Below, piece by piece: positions 19,651-29,663 of a stretch of DNA of 64,000 nt. Source of the stretch: Sinorhizobium terangae (lineage in GTDB: Bacteria; Pseudomonadota; Alphaproteobacteria; Rhizobiales; Rhizobiaceae); NCBI RefSeq assembly GCF_009601505.1, contig NZ_WITC01000070.1, positions 69,020 through 133,019 on the forward strand, read 5' to 3'. How positions within the stretch are numbered: the first letter of the stretch is position 1; the number at the start of each line of letters is the position of its first letter. The notes under the pieces were generated by a model. It saw only the letters and a list, made by a program, of their open reading frames with translations. It did no database searches and was not told where the DNA came from. The position numbers and the translations under genes are program-made.

Positions 19651-19659
19651 TGTGGATAA
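19651..19659 (-). other. DnaA box TTATCCACA (minus strand)
   Basis: Perfect consensus 9-mer, read TGTGGATAA on the plus strand, within the probable origin. Confidence 0.8.
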
Positions 19660-19930
19660 GACTCATGGTGACGACAAAATGTCACGCGTTTCTACAGCTT
19701 GTCCACAAGAAGCGGAAAACCGGAATTGAACGTAACGCGCGGATTTTCCAGTGTTTTTTATCCATCCCCCATTCTGCGCTGCAAGGTCGGGTTGTTTCTC
19801 CAGGTGTCTTGCGGCGGCGGCACGGCCTTTGGATGAATTGCGGATTGATTTTAATCCTTGATAGCCACCGACTCTAAGAAATAGAAACCTTTTAAATATC
19901 AGTTTTCTTATAGTTTAGGAGAAGCCGCGG

Positions 19931-20962
19931 GTGAGCGAGACACGTCGCAAAGTTCTCGAGGTGCTGGACGGGAAATGTCTGACGCCACCACCGATCTGGC
20001 TCATGCGCCAGGCCGGACGCTACCTCCCGGAATACCGTGAGACGCGGTTGAAGGCTGGAAGCTTCCTTGATCTCTGCTACACACCCGATCTTGCTGTGGA
20101 AGTGACCTTGCAGCCGATCCGTCGCTATGCCTTCGATGCGGCGATCCTCTTTTCCGACATCCTGGTCATCCCGGACGCTCTGCACAGGAATGTTCGCTTC
20201 GAGGAAGGCCATGGGCCAAAGATGGATCCGATCGATGCGGATGGCATCGCGCGGCTCAGCGCCGTCGGCGTCTCCGGGCACCTGCGGCCCGTCATCGAGA
20301 CGGTTTCGCGGCTGCGGCGGGAGTTGCCGACGGAGACGACGCTGCTTGGTTTCTGCGGCGCCCCATGGACAGTCGCGACTTACATGATTGCGGGTCACGG
20401 AACGCCGGATCAGGCCCCTGCCCGCCTCTTTGCCTATCGCCATCCAAAGGAGTTCGACGATCTGCTTGCTTTCCTCGCTGATATCTCCGCCGACTATCTG
20501 GTGGAGCAGATCGACGCGGGTGCCGATGCGGTGCAGATTTTCGACTCCTGGGCAGGTGTGCTCGGCGAGGAGGAATTTGCCCGCTTTGCCGCCGAACCGG
20601 TGCGCCGGATGATCGCCTCTGTTCGTGCACGGCGGCCGTCAGCGAAGGTGATTGCCTTCGCGAAGGGCGCGGGGCTCTTGCTCAAGGACTACCGGCATTC
20701 AACGGGTGCCGATGCGATCGGGCTCGATTGGTCGGTGCCGTTGTCCTTTGCGGCCGAGCTGCAGAAGGATGGCCCGGTGCAGGGCAACCTGGATCCGATG
20801 CGGGTCGTGGCCGGCGGCGCGGCGTTGGAGAGCGGTATCGATCGGATCCTCGACGTGCTTGGCAACGGACCCCTGATTTTCAATCTCGGACACGGGATTA
20901 CACCGCAGGCGGACCCGGCGAACGTGACGGCATTGGTGTCGCGAGTGCGCGGGAGGCGATGA
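19931..20962 (+). CDS. hemE: Uroporphyrinogen decarboxylase
   Basis: The 343-residue protein carries [20 protein letters not shown] near residue 20 (HemE signature 1) and [16 protein letters not shown] near 140 (signature 2). Asp86-like [13 protein letters not shown] and the C-terminal [16 protein letters not shown] also fit. It decarboxylates uroporphyrinogen III to coproporphyrinogen III for haem. The start is a GTG preceded by TTAGGAGAAG. It is the first gene right of the origin and overlaps the downstream hemJ-like gene. Confidence 0.95.
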   Translation: MSETRRKVLEVLDGKCLTPPPIWLMRQAGRYLPEYRETRLKAGSFLDLCYTPDLAVEVTLQPIRRYAFDAAILFSDILVIPDALHRNVRFEEGHGPKMDPIDADGIARLSAVGVSGHLRPVIETVSRLRRELPTETTLLGFCGAPWTVATYMIAGHGTPDQAPARLFAYRHPKEFDDLLAFLADISADYLVEQIDAGADAVQIFDSWAGVLGEEEFARFAAEPVRRMIASVRARRPSAKVIAFAKGAGLLLKDYRHSTGADAIGLDWSVPLSFAAELQKDGPVQGNLDPMRVVAGGAALESGIDRILDVLGNGPLIFNLGHGITPQADPANVTALVSRVRGRR

Positions 20963-21501
20963 TGGCGGAGCGCCAGACCGATAGCGGGCCGGGGAACAGG
21001 GCGCGTCTCCGCGCATGGATCGCCATTTCGGCGTTCTTCCTGCTGCTGGCTGGCCTCTTCGTCTGGCAGCCGGACGATCTCTATCTCTGGATCAAGGCGC
21101 TGCACGTCATTGCCGTGATCTCCTGGATGGCGGCACTTCTCTATATGCCGCGTCTCTTCATCTATCACACGGATGCGGCGCCGGGGTCGGCGCAGTCGGA
21201 AACGTTCAAGATGATGGAGCAGCGCCTGCTGAAGGTCATCATGAACCCGGCGATGATGATCTCCTGGGCGCTCGGCCTCTACCTTGCATGGAGCATCTAC
21301 CGCTTTCAGGGTGGCTGGCTGCACGCCAAGCTCTTTTTCGTCGTGCTGTTGACCGTCGTGCACGTACATTTCAGCCGTGCGGTGAAAGCCTTCCAGCGTG
21401 ACGAGAATCGCCGTGACGCGCGCTACTGGCGGCTGATGAACGAGGCGCCGACGCTGCTGATGATCCTCATCGTCATCATGGCGGTGGTGAAACCGTTTTG
21501 A
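20962..21501 (+). CDS. hemJ: HemJ-type protoporphyrinogen IX oxidase
   Basis: The roughly 179-residue protein has about four membrane helices. It shows the HemJ core IKALHVIAVISWMAALLYMPR with its conserved histidine, a second HTDAAPGS region, RLLKVIMNPAMMISWALGLYL, and KLFFVVLLTVVHVHFSRAVK. HemJ oxidises protoporphyrinogen IX in bacteria lacking HemG or HemY. GGGAGG at 20951-20956 suits ATG 20962 (five-base spacing); ATG 20959 is an alternative. Both overlap the hemE stop, so the two haem genes are translationally coupled. Confidence 0.88.
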   Translation: MAERQTDSGPGNRARLRAWIAISAFFLLLAGLFVWQPDDLYLWIKALHVIAVISWMAALLYMPRLFIYHTDAAPGSAQSETFKMMEQRLLKVIMNPAMMISWALGLYLAWSIYRFQGGWLHAKLFFVVLLTVVHVHFSRAVKAFQRDENRRDARYWRLMNEAPTLLMILIVIMAVVKPF

Positions 21502-21557
21502 ATTCAATCGATTTTTAGCTGCAATAGTTGTCGCTAATTTGCCCGAGGCCCTTGCGG

Positions 21558-21573
21558 CGTTTCACGTGAATCG
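21558..21573. other. parS-like site 2 (CGTTTCACGTGAATCG)
   Basis: Thirteen of 16 match the parS consensus, with the core TTTCACGTGAA intact. It lies in the gap between hemJ and rho. Confidence 0.55.
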
Positions 21574-21695
21574 CTATTTTCAAACATCTCCTTCTTCCTG
21601 TGGCCTGACCAAGTTTAGAGCCTGCCTCTTCCTTCTCGCAGCTCCCTTACAAAAATCACGCCAACTTCCATTCCCATACGAGACGTGGACCCTTC

Positions 21696-22961
<1,266 letters not shown>

Positions 22962-22988
22962 TAGCCTTTCAGGCTTTTCAAAAGATGG

Positions 22989-23017
22989 CCGGGACGGTTC
23001 GCGTCCCGGTTTTTTTT
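22989..23017 (+). terminator. Intrinsic terminator downstream of rho
   Basis: Stem CCGGGAC/GTCCCGG (22989-22995 and 23003-23009) followed by eight T residues. Confidence 0.88.
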
Positions 23018-23187
23018 GCATTTGTGCCACTGGATGACTCGTCGATTTGGGGAGGAAGTCATGCGTGCCTCCAAGGCCGACTGCGGCCTCGATGCTTCCG
23101 ATAGCGGCACGACACGGCGGTTCAATTTATTAGCCGGATTCTCCGCGGCCTACGCGGAGGGCTTCGAAGTGCGCGTCAGTTCCACGA

Positions 23188-23203
23188 TGATTCACGTGAA
23201 ACA
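23188..23203. other. parS-like site 3 (TGATTCACGTGAAACA)
   Basis: Fifteen of 16 match the parS consensus. It lies in the rho-mnmE gap. Confidence 0.8.
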
Positions 23204-23429
23204 CCGCATTGCCCGCGTGCATGATCGAGAGCGCTTGAGCGACATGCTTGATTTCCGTCGCCGGTCGGTGCATAAGTCGCCGCGCTCTGCACCCTGCGCA
23301 GAAATGGCGAGGTTTGCTCGGCGGAAGATGATGGCCGTTCGAAGATGCAACCCGGCCCTAGCCCTAAAAGACAGCAATGAACCCGAGCTCGCGGCAAGCG
23401 CATTGTGCTCGGGGACGCGCGGTAGCCCG

Positions 23430-24755
23430 ATGCCATTTACGGATACGATATATGCACTTTCGAGCGGCGCCCTGCCCGCCGGCGTTGCCGTTATCCGCAT
23501 CAGCGGGCCGGCCACGACGGAGGCTATTACGCGGCTTTGCGGACCGCTGCCGCGAGCCCGCAGCGCGACGTTGAGAACGATTCGGACTCGAAACGGTGAG
23601 CCGCTCGATAGCGGGCTGGTGCTCTACTTCCCGGGGCCGGCATCGTTCACGGGCGAGGACTGCTGTGAGCTGCAGGTGCATGGCGGGCGAGCCGTTGTCC
23701 ATGCGATATTGGAAGAGCTTGCAGGGGTCGATGGTCTACGTCACGCCGAGGCGGGTGAGTTTTCGAGACGCGCGTTTCAAAACGGTAAGATGGATCTTGT
23801 GGAGGTCGAGGGCCTTGCGGACCTGATCGTGGCCGAGACCGAGATGCAGCGCCGTTTGGCGCTCGAGCATTCCGGCGGCGGGCAGTCCGCGCTTTACGAA
23901 GGTTGGGCGCGGCGCCTGACGCATGCGCGCGCCATGATCGAGGCCGAACTCGATTTTGCCGACGAGGATGATGTGCCGGGATCGGTGAGCGCTTCGGTCT
24001 GGAAGGACATGGCGAAGCTCCGCGGCGAAATCGAAGAGCATATCGGCCAGGCGGGGCTGGCGGAGATCATCCGCGATGGCCTGAAAATTGTCATTGCCGG
24101 CGAGCCGAATGCGGGCAAGTCGAGTCTCCTGAATGCGTTGGCAAAGCGCGATGTCGCGATCGTGACGGAGATAGCCGGCACCACTCGCGATATCATCTCG
24201 GTCGATCTTTCGTTAGCCGGATTCTCCGTGAAGCTATTTGACACGGCGGGGTTGCGGGAAACCGACGAAGTCGTCGAACGCGAGGGCATTCGCCGTGCAC
24301 GCGAAACCATCGGACGAGCCGATCTCGTGCTGCTGCTATCGGATAATCCGGCACGTTTCTTCACGGGTGAAGCTATTCCGGAAAACGTCCCCATCATAAA
24401 GGTTGCGACGAAGATTGACCGGGACGATGTTTCGTGGCTGCCGAGCGACGCGGATATATTTCTATCGACGAAGACTGGAGCCGGTGTTGCCGACCTGTTG
24501 GAGGCGCTCGGATCTTACCTTCCGGACTTGGCAGGCAAGACGTCCTTGTCGATGCCATCGCGGAAACGCCACGTCGACTGCCTCCGTCAGGCAAGCGCTG
24601 CGCTGGAGCGTAGCCTGTCGGCGGAGGCGTTGGGGTTGGATATCCAGGCGGAGCAATTGCGCGTCGCGGGCGACGCGCTCGGCCGCATCACGGGGCGCGT
24701 CGATGTCGAGAACTTGCTCGATGTGATATTTTCAGAGTTCTGTATCGGCAAATAA
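23430..24755 (+). CDS. mnmE: tRNA modification GTPase MnmE
   Basis: The 441-residue protein starts MPFTDTIYALSSGALPAGVA, the standard MnmE N-terminus that binds a tetrahydrofolate. GTPase motifs are G1 GEPNAGKSS, G2 TRDIISV, G3 DTAGLRE and G4-like TKID; the C-terminal CIGK box is present. With MnmG it adds the 5-carboxymethylaminomethyl group to wobble uridines. The ATG at 23430 has only a poor ribosome site, whereas an in-frame ATG 123 codons upstream (23061) has a strong one. Family length still favours 23430. mnmG follows after a short gap. Confidence 0.93.
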   Translation: MPFTDTIYALSSGALPAGVAVIRISGPATTEAITRLCGPLPRARSATLRTIRTRNGEPLDSGLVLYFPGPASFTGEDCCELQVHGGRAVVHAILEELAGVDGLRHAEAGEFSRRAFQNGKMDLVEVEGLADLIVAETEMQRRLALEHSGGGQSALYEGWARRLTHARAMIEAELDFADEDDVPGSVSASVWKDMAKLRGEIEEHIGQAGLAEIIRDGLKIVIAGEPNAGKSSLLNALAKRDVAIVTEIAGTTRDIISVDLSLAGFSVKLFDTAGLRETDEVVEREGIRRARETIGRADLVLLLSDNPARFFTGEAIPENVPIIKVATKIDRDDVSWLPSDADIFLSTKTGAGVADLLEALGSYLPDLAGKTSLSMPSRKRHVDCLRQASAALERSLSAEALGLDIQAEQLRVAGDALGRITGRVDVENLLDVIFSEFCIGK

Positions 24756-24788
24756 GCGGCCGATGCAACGATAGCGAGTCATCCGCAG

Positions 24789-24804
24789 CGTTTCACGTGA
24801 AACC
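24789..24804. other. parS-like site 4 (CGTTTCACGTGAAACC)
   Basis: Fourteen of 16 match; the central GTTTCACGTGAAAC is a perfect palindrome. It is in the mnmE-mnmG gap. Confidence 0.78.
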
Positions 24805-24859
24805 ACTTGACTCACCCATGTGAAATTCAGAATCAGGCTGGTGTAACTGGAGCATTGGA

Positions 24860-26743
24860 ATGTCGAGTTATGATGTCATCGTGATTGGCGGCGGACATGC
24901 CGGCTGCGAGGCGGCCTCGGCCTCGGCGCGGCTTGGTGCCCGCACGGCCCTCATCACGCATAGGCGCGACACAATCGGGGTGATGTCCTGCAATCCGGCC
25001 ATCGGCGGCCTGGGCAAGGGACATCTCGTTCGGGAGATCGACGCTCTGGACGGCCTGATGGGGCGCGTCGCCGATGCCGCCGGCATCCAGTTTCGCCTGC
25101 TTAACCGCCGTAAGGGACCGGCTGTGCGCGGTCCCCGTACGCAGGCGGATCGCAAGCTCTATCGCGAGGCGATGCAGAATGCGATCGGCGCGGTGGATAA
25201 TCTGTCGGTTATCGAGGGTGACGCCTTCGACTTGCTAACTGAAAGCGGCGCGGTCTGCGGGGTTGTCATGAAGGACGGCCGTAGCTTTCGGGCGGCTGCG
25301 GTTGTGCTCACGACCGGGACCTTCCTGAAAGGTCTGATTCATATTGGTGATCGCAAGATCCCGGCTGGCCGGGTCGGAGAGGAACCGTCGGTCGGCCTTT
25401 CGGAGACCTTGGCGCGCTTCGGGCTTAATCTCGGACGATTGAAGACGGGTACACCGGCTCGGCTCGATGGCCGGACGATCGATTGGGACCGTGTCGGTCG
25501 CCAGGGCCCGGATGAGGATCCGGTGCCCTTCTCGTTCTTGACCGACGAAATCGTGAACCGGCAGATCGACTGCGGCGTGACGCGCACGACGGAAGCTACG
25601 CACAAGCTCATCGCCGACAACATCCATCGCTCCGCAATGTATTCCGGTCAGATCGAAGGCGTTGGCCCTCGCTACTGCCCGTCGATCGAGGACAAGATCG
25701 TTCGCTTCGGTGAGCGCGACGGCCACCAGATTTTCCTGGAGCCGGAAGGGCTGGATGACGATACAGTCTACCCCAATGGCATTTCGACCTCCCTGCCCGA
25801 GGAGGTCCAGGATGCCTTTATCCGGACCATCCCGGGGTTGGAGGAGGTGACCATCCTGCAGCCCGGTTACGCAATCGAATATGATCACGTCGATCCGCGG
25901 GAACTGGAATTGTCCCTGGCGGTGAGGAAGGCGCCCGGTCTGTTCCTTGCCGGCCAGATCAACGGCACGACGGGCTATGAAGAGGCAGGCGCTCAGGGTT
26001 TGGTCGCCGGATTGAATGCCGCGCTCGCCGCGTTGGGCCGCACACCGTTCCATTTCAGCCGCACCGATTCCTATATCGGGGTGATGATCGATGATCTGAC
26101 GTCACGCGGCATCACCGAACCGTATCGGATGTTTACCTCGCGCGCCGAATATCGGCTGTCGCTTCGGGCCGATAATGCCGACATGCGGCTGACGCCGCTC
26201 GGCATCGAGCTCGGCTTCGTGGGCGGGACGCGACAGCAGCGCTTCAAAGACTGGAAAGACAGCTATGAGCGCGGGCGTGCGCTGTTGCAGTCCCTTTCTG
26301 TTACGCCGACAGAGGGCAAGCGGTTCGGCCTGAAACTCAATCAGGATGGCCAGCGGCGATCGGCCTTTGAGATCTTGTCCTACCCCGAGCAATCGATCGC
26401 CGGGCTAAAACCCCTCTGGCCGGAACTCGAGGCGGTTGACGGGCGCGTGGTCGAGGCGCTGGAAATCGACGCTGCCTATGCGGTCTACATGGAAAGGCAG
26501 GCGGCGGATATTGCCGGCGTTCGCCGCGAAGAGAGCACCAGCATCCCCGAGGACTTCGACTACGGCCTGCTGCCGGGATTGTCGAACGAATTGAAGCAGA
26601 AGCTGATGCAACAAAGACCGCGCAATCTGGCGCAGGCCATGAAGGTCGACGGGATGACACCGGCCGCAGTGTCGCTGATCCTCACTTGGCTGAAGCGCCA
26701 GAATCGCGAAGAGTTGCGTGTGGCGAGGCAAGCCATACAATGA
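24860..26743 (+). CDS. mnmG: tRNA uridine-5-carboxymethylaminomethyl modification enzyme MnmG
   Basis: The 627-residue flavoprotein starts with the FAD-binding [21 protein letters not shown]. Family signatures include [53 protein letters not shown] and [17 protein letters not shown]. The C-terminal domain ([16 protein letters not shown]) binds MnmE. It works with MnmE on tRNA wobble uridines and was formerly named GidA. Its stop overlaps the rsmG start by four bases (ATGA). Confidence 0.96.
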   Translation: MSSYDVIVIGGGHAGCEAASASARLGARTALITHRRDTIGVMSCNPAIGGLGKGHLVREIDALDGLMGRVADAAGIQFRLLNRRKGPAVRGPRTQADRKLYREAMQNAIGAVDNLSVIEGDAFDLLTESGAVCGVVMKDGRSFRAAAVVLTTGTFLKGLIHIGDRKIPAGRVGEEPSVGLSETLARFGLNLGRLKTGTPARLDGRTIDWDRVGRQGPDEDPVPFSFLTDEIVNRQIDCGVTRTTEATHKLIADNIHRSAMYSGQIEGVGPRYCPSIEDKIVRFGERDGHQIFLEPEGLDDDTVYPNGISTSLPEEVQDAFIRTIPGLEEVTILQPGYAIEYDHVDPRELELSLAVRKAPGLFLAGQINGTTGYEEAGAQGLVAGLNAALAALGRTPFHFSRTDSYIGVMIDDLTSRGITEPYRMFTSRAEYRLSLRADNADMRLTPLGIELGFVGGTRQQRFKDWKDSYERGRALLQSLSVTPTEGKRFGLKLNQDGQRRSAFEILSYPEQSIAGLKPLWPELEAVDGRVVEALEIDAAYAVYMERQAADIAGVRREESTSIPEDFDYGLLPGLSNELKQKLMQQRPRNLAQAMKVDGMTPAAVSLILTWLKRQNREELRVARQAIQ

Positions 26744-27381
26744 AAACGAGTCTGATCGGAAGCTTGAACGGATTGCGTGTTTCACGTGAAACGGTCGAGA
26801 AGCTCGAGCACTTTGGTGCCCTGTTCCAAAAATGGGCGAAGTCGATAAACCTGGTAGCACCGTCGACACTTGATGACTTGTGGCGGCGGCATATCGTCGA
26901 CAGCCTGCAGATCTTCCAATTGGCGCCGACGCCGAAGATCTGGGTCGATCTCGGCAGTGGGGGTGGATTCCCCGGCGTGATAACGGCGATTTGCCTGTCG
27001 GAGCTTGGGGACGGCTGGGTACACTTGGTTGAAAGCAACAACAAGAAATGCGCCTTTCTGCGCGTGGCGCTGAATGAAACCGGCGCCAGAGGCTCCGTGC
27101 ACCCGATTCGAATCGAAAACGCGAGTGCAACCATCCCCCGTTGCGATGCCATTTCGGCGCGTGCACTCGCCGATTTGAGCCAATTGCTGGATTATTGCGC
27201 GCCTTGGATGACCGGCGATGGCGCCAATGCGGTCGCATATTTTCATAAAGGGCGGGATTACCAGCAGGAAATCGACAAAGCCGTTAGCCGGTTTCAATTC
27301 GATCTGGTAAAACATGCGAGTGTCGTCGAGCGAGATTCGGTCGTGCTCGAGATTGCAAATCTTTCACGTCGGACGAAGTGA
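26740..27381 (+). CDS. rsmG: 16S rRNA (guanine-N7) methyltransferase RsmG
   Basis: The 213-residue protein (formerly GidB) has the SAM-binding [20 protein letters not shown] at about residue 69 and the preceding [20 protein letters not shown]. It methylates G527 of 16S rRNA. The start overlaps the mnmG stop; parA follows 15 bases after its stop. Codons for RVSRETV near residue 15 are formed by a 15/16 parS site, so the protein sequence is constrained by, or tolerant of, a ParB-binding site. Confidence 0.95.
   Translation: MKTSLIGSLNGLRVSRETVEKLEHFGALFQKWAKSINLVAPSTLDDLWRRHIVDSLQIFQLAPTPKIWVDLGSGGGFPGVITAICLSELGDGWVHLVESNNKKCAFLRVALNETGARGSVHPIRIENASATIPRCDAISARALADLSQLLDYCAPWMTGDGANAVAYFHKGRDYQQEIDKAVSRFQFDLVKHASVVERDSVVLEIANLSRRTK
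26778..26793. other. parS-like site 5 (TGTTTCACGTGAAACG) inside rsmG
   Basis: Fifteen of 16 match the consensus, with only the last base different. It encodes part of VSRET in RsmG. Confidence 0.85.
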
Positions 27382-27396
27382 TAGGCGAGCGAAAAC

Positions 27397-28191
27397 ATGT
27401 TTGGCCTCAGAAATCGGATTATCACCATTGCTAATCAGAAGGGCGGGGTCGGAAAAACGACGACCGCAATCAATCTCGCGACCGCTCTCGCCGCAATTGG
27501 CGAGAAAGTTCTGATTGTCGATCTCGATCCGCAGGGGAATGCCAGCACGGGTCTCGGGATTCAGCGTCGTGACCGGCATCTTTCCTCCTATGAACTGATG
27601 ATCGGAAGCCATTCGATCGGCGATATCGCGCAAAGCACGGCGGTCCCGAATCTCTCGATCGTGCCTTCGACCATGGATCTGCTCGGTATCGAGATGGAAA
27701 TCGCCCGGGAATCCGACCGGGTCTTTCGCCTCCGAAAGGCGCTCGCAGCTCACGAGGCCCTCGCCTATTCCTATGTTCTGGTCGATTGCCCGCCGTCCTT
27801 CAATCTGCTGACGATGAATGCGATGGCCGCCGCGCATTCCGTGCTCGTGCCACTACAGTGCGAATTCTTTGCGCTGGAAGGCCTCAGCCAGTTGCTCGAA
27901 ACCGTCGACCAAGTGCGGCGGACGGTCAATCCGAGCCTGGACATCCAGGGGATCGTCCTGACAATGTTCGATTCCCGCAACAATCTGGCGCAGCAGGTCG
28001 TGAGCGATGTTCGCACCCATCTCGGGGACAAGGTCTATCACACCCTGATTCCGCGGAATGTCCGGGTTTCGGAGGCACCCTCCTATGGCAAGCCGGCGAT
28101 TCTCTACGATTTGAAATGCGCCGGCAGCCAGGCGTATCTGCAATTGGCGTCCGAAGTGATCCAGCGCGAACGGCAACGCAAGGCTGCATAA
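27397..28191 (+). CDS. parA: Chromosome partitioning ATPase ParA
   Basis: The 264-residue protein has the deviant Walker A IANQKGGVGKTTTAINLATA, Walker A' VLIVDLDPQGNASTG, and Walker B YVLVDCPPSFNLL. ParA dimers bind DNA nonspecifically and, with ParB, move the origin region to the cell pole. The missing long N-terminal extension distinguishes it from RepA-type plasmid partition proteins. It is followed by parB after 33 bases, with parS sites close by. Confidence 0.96.
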   Translation: MFGLRNRIITIANQKGGVGKTTTAINLATALAAIGEKVLIVDLDPQGNASTGLGIQRRDRHLSSYELMIGSHSIGDIAQSTAVPNLSIVPSTMDLLGIEMEIARESDRVFRLRKALAAHEALAYSYVLVDCPPSFNLLTMNAMAAAHSVLVPLQCEFFALEGLSQLLETVDQVRRTVNPSLDIQGIVLTMFDSRNNLAQQVVSDVRTHLGDKVYHTLIPRNVRVSEAPSYGKPAILYDLKCAGSQAYLQLASEVIQRERQRKAA

Positions 28192-28224
28192 TCGTTTCGG
28201 AATCGTAATAAGATTGGATGACAG

Positions 28225-29115
28225 ATGAACGACGACAGCTCCAAAAGGCGTCTGGGCCGCGGTCTTGCGGCGTTGATCGGCGAAATGGATCAGCCGTTGC
28301 AGGGCGGCGCCGCGCCCCAGACGCCCTTCAATCCGGATCGGCGCGTGCCGATCGAGTTTGTTTCGCGCAATCCCCGCAACCCGCGCCGCCAGTTTGACGA
28401 AGCGGAACTGCAGGATCTCGCGAGTTCGATCCGCCAGCATGGCATCGTGCAACCGGTCGTCGTGCGCACCGTCGGTCACGATCGTTACGAGATCATTGCC
28501 GGCGAGCGACGTTGGCGGGCAGCCCAACTTGCCGGTTTTACCGAAATCCCCGTGATCGTGCGGGACGTGGACGACCGCACCGCGCTGGAGATCGCGATCG
28601 TCGAGAACGTCCAGCGATCCGACCTCAACCCGCTCGAAGAGGCGCTGGGGTATGAGCAGCTGATTGCCGAACACGGCTATACGCAAAATGACCTCGGCGA
28701 CATCATCGGCAAGAGCCGCAGCCATGTGGCCAACAGCCTGCGACTGCTGAAGCTGCCTGAGCCGGTACGCGACATGCTGTCGGACGGCAGCCTGTCGGCC
28801 GGCCATGCTCGGGCACTGATCCCGACCTCGGATCCGGTGGCCCTGGCGCGCAATATCGTCGCGAAGGGGCTTTCGGTGCGGGAGGCGGAGCGCATAGCCC
28901 AGAACGACATCCGGGCGCAGAACGACCCCAATTTCGCCAAGGCGCCGCGCCGCGAGGAAAAGGATGCCGATACGCTGGCTCTCGAGCGCACGCTTTCGGA
29001 CAGCCTCGGATTGGAAGTGACTGTCAGCCACAAGGCCTCCGGCGGGCACCTGCGCATCGCTTACAAGACCCTGGACCAGCTCGAAGAGATCTGCCGGCTG
29101 CTTGAGCGGCGGTAA
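28225..29115 (+). CDS. parB: Chromosome partitioning protein ParB
   Basis: The 296-residue protein starts MNDDSSKRRLGRGLAALIGE, the box that contacts ParA (LGRGLxALIG). The CTP-binding domain follows with RNPRNPRRQFDEAELQDLASSI, GERRWRAAQLAG and IVENVQRSDLNPLEEALGY. The HTH near residue 155 reads DLGDIIGKSRSHVANSLRLLKLP, and the C-terminal dimer domain has LRIAYKTLDQLEEICRLL. It binds parS and spreads as a CTP-dependent clamp. Eight parS-like sequences in this window are likely targets. Confidence 0.96.
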   Translation: MNDDSSKRRLGRGLAALIGEMDQPLQGGAAPQTPFNPDRRVPIEFVSRNPRNPRRQFDEAELQDLASSIRQHGIVQPVVVRTVGHDRYEIIAGERRWRAAQLAGFTEIPVIVRDVDDRTALEIAIVENVQRSDLNPLEEALGYEQLIAEHGYTQNDLGDIIGKSRSHVANSLRLLKLPEPVRDMLSDGSLSAGHARALIPTSDPVALARNIVAKGLSVREAERIAQNDIRAQNDPNFAKAPRREEKDADTLALERTLSDSLGLEVTVSHKASGGHLRIAYKTLDQLEEICRLLERR

Positions 29116-29124
29116 CGTGCGAAC

Positions 29125-29227
29125 CACACCGCGCGTCCAATCGGACGCGTGTGTCACGGTAGCACGTTGAATTGCTGCGTGGTTTTGTCCTTAAACGATT
29201 CCGCTTTAGGAATCATGAAGCAGCAGC
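29125..29227. repeat. RIME-like element, copy 3 (degenerate)
   Basis: CACACC-GCGCGTCCAATCGGACGCG-TGTCACGGTAGCACG resembles the first palindrome, and TTTTGTCCTTAAACGATTCCGCTTTAGGAATCATG the second, with several substitutions. It starts within 10 bp of the parB stop. Confidence 0.7.
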
Positions 29228-29433
29228 ATAACCCTTTGATGGATCAATGTTTTTCCGGCGTCGCGCTAGCACCAGGAAGGCGCGGCGCCGCCTGTTACTG
29301 GGCAACGCTGGGCCTGTGGACGCGGACGGACGCGAAGTGGCATTTCCGCAAGGCTGACAAAGCGCGCCGTGCGCCCCGCCGCGTCGCGACCAACCGATCA
29401 GGCGTTCAATAAAGTTTGAATCGGCAGCGCTAT

Positions 29434-29490
29434 TTTACAGCGCCGTGCGTCCTTTACAGCGCCGTGCGTCCTTTACAGCGCCGCGCGTCC
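29434..29490. repeat. Three tandem 19-bp repeats
   Basis: Unit TTTACAGCGCCGTGCGTCC at 29434-29452 and 29453-29471, and with one base changed at 29472-29490. The third unit is the left end of a full RIME-like element, so the array is a triplicated RIME terminus. Confidence 0.85.
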
Positions 29491-29578
29491 AATCGGACGC
29501 GCTAAGCTCGCTGTAACAATTTGAATGGCTGCATGATTTTGTCCTTAAATCGATTCCGATTTAAGGAAGCATGCAGCA
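29474..29578. repeat. RIME-like element, copy 4
   Basis: Both palindromes are present: CAGCGCCGCGCGTCCAATCG...CGCTGTAA, then GCATGATT...TTAAGGAAGCATGCAGCAG. Confidence 0.82.
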
Positions 29579-29611
29579 GGACGCACAAAACACGCTGTAA
29601 CTCTTTGATTC

Positions 29612-29663
29612 CACGCATCGTGCTTTCCGAAAATCGAGTCCGATTTTCGGGCCGATGCGCTAG
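29612..29663. repeat. Second-type intergenic palindrome at holA 3' end
   Basis: CGCATCG-TGCTTTCCGAAAATCGAGTCCGATTTTCGGGC-CGATGCG is a long imperfect palindrome. Its right edge contains the stop codon of holA. It differs in sequence from the RIME-like copies and may be a second mosaic-element type. Confidence 0.65.

Larger units (their letters stand above)
19524..19930. other. Probable chromosomal replication origin (oriC)
   Basis: The 407-bp gap between divergent ppsR and hemE has DnaA boxes at 19608-19616 (TTATTCACA) and 19651-19659 (TGTGGATAA, perfect on the minus strand), and near-matches at 19699-19707 (TTGTCCACA) and 19758-19766 (TTATCCATC). An AT-rich stretch at about 19830-19920 could be the unwinding element. 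GANTC methylation sites occur at 19660 and 19870. Origins beside hemE are known in Caulobacter and Sinorhizobium, and parA/parB with parS sites lie nearby. Gene direction switches here. Function is inferred from these features. Confidence 0.8.
22962..23429. other. Long rho-mnmE gap with terminator, parS site and in-frame leader
   Basis: After the rho terminator the plus-strand frame of mnmE is open without a stop from 23016. An ATG at 23061 has a strong GGGGAGGAAG upstream, 123 codons before the accepted mnmE start. The translated leader has no recognised domain. A parS-like site is at 23188-23203. Confidence 0.55.
29116..29659. other. Repeat-rich gap downstream of parB
   Basis: This 544-bp stretch between parB and holA (convergent) holds two RIME-like elements, three tandem 19-bp repeats and a third palindrome ending at the holA stop. 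The remainder (about 29230-29430) has no recognisable gene; a small frame there has no family signature. Confidence 0.75.

Noticed and set aside
29149..29412. Small protein downstream of parB
   Set aside because: It begins within a degenerate RIME-like element and has no codon or motif evidence.
29434..29490. CRISPR-like array
   Set aside because: The 19-bp repeats are directly adjacent, without spacers, and belong to the RIME end.
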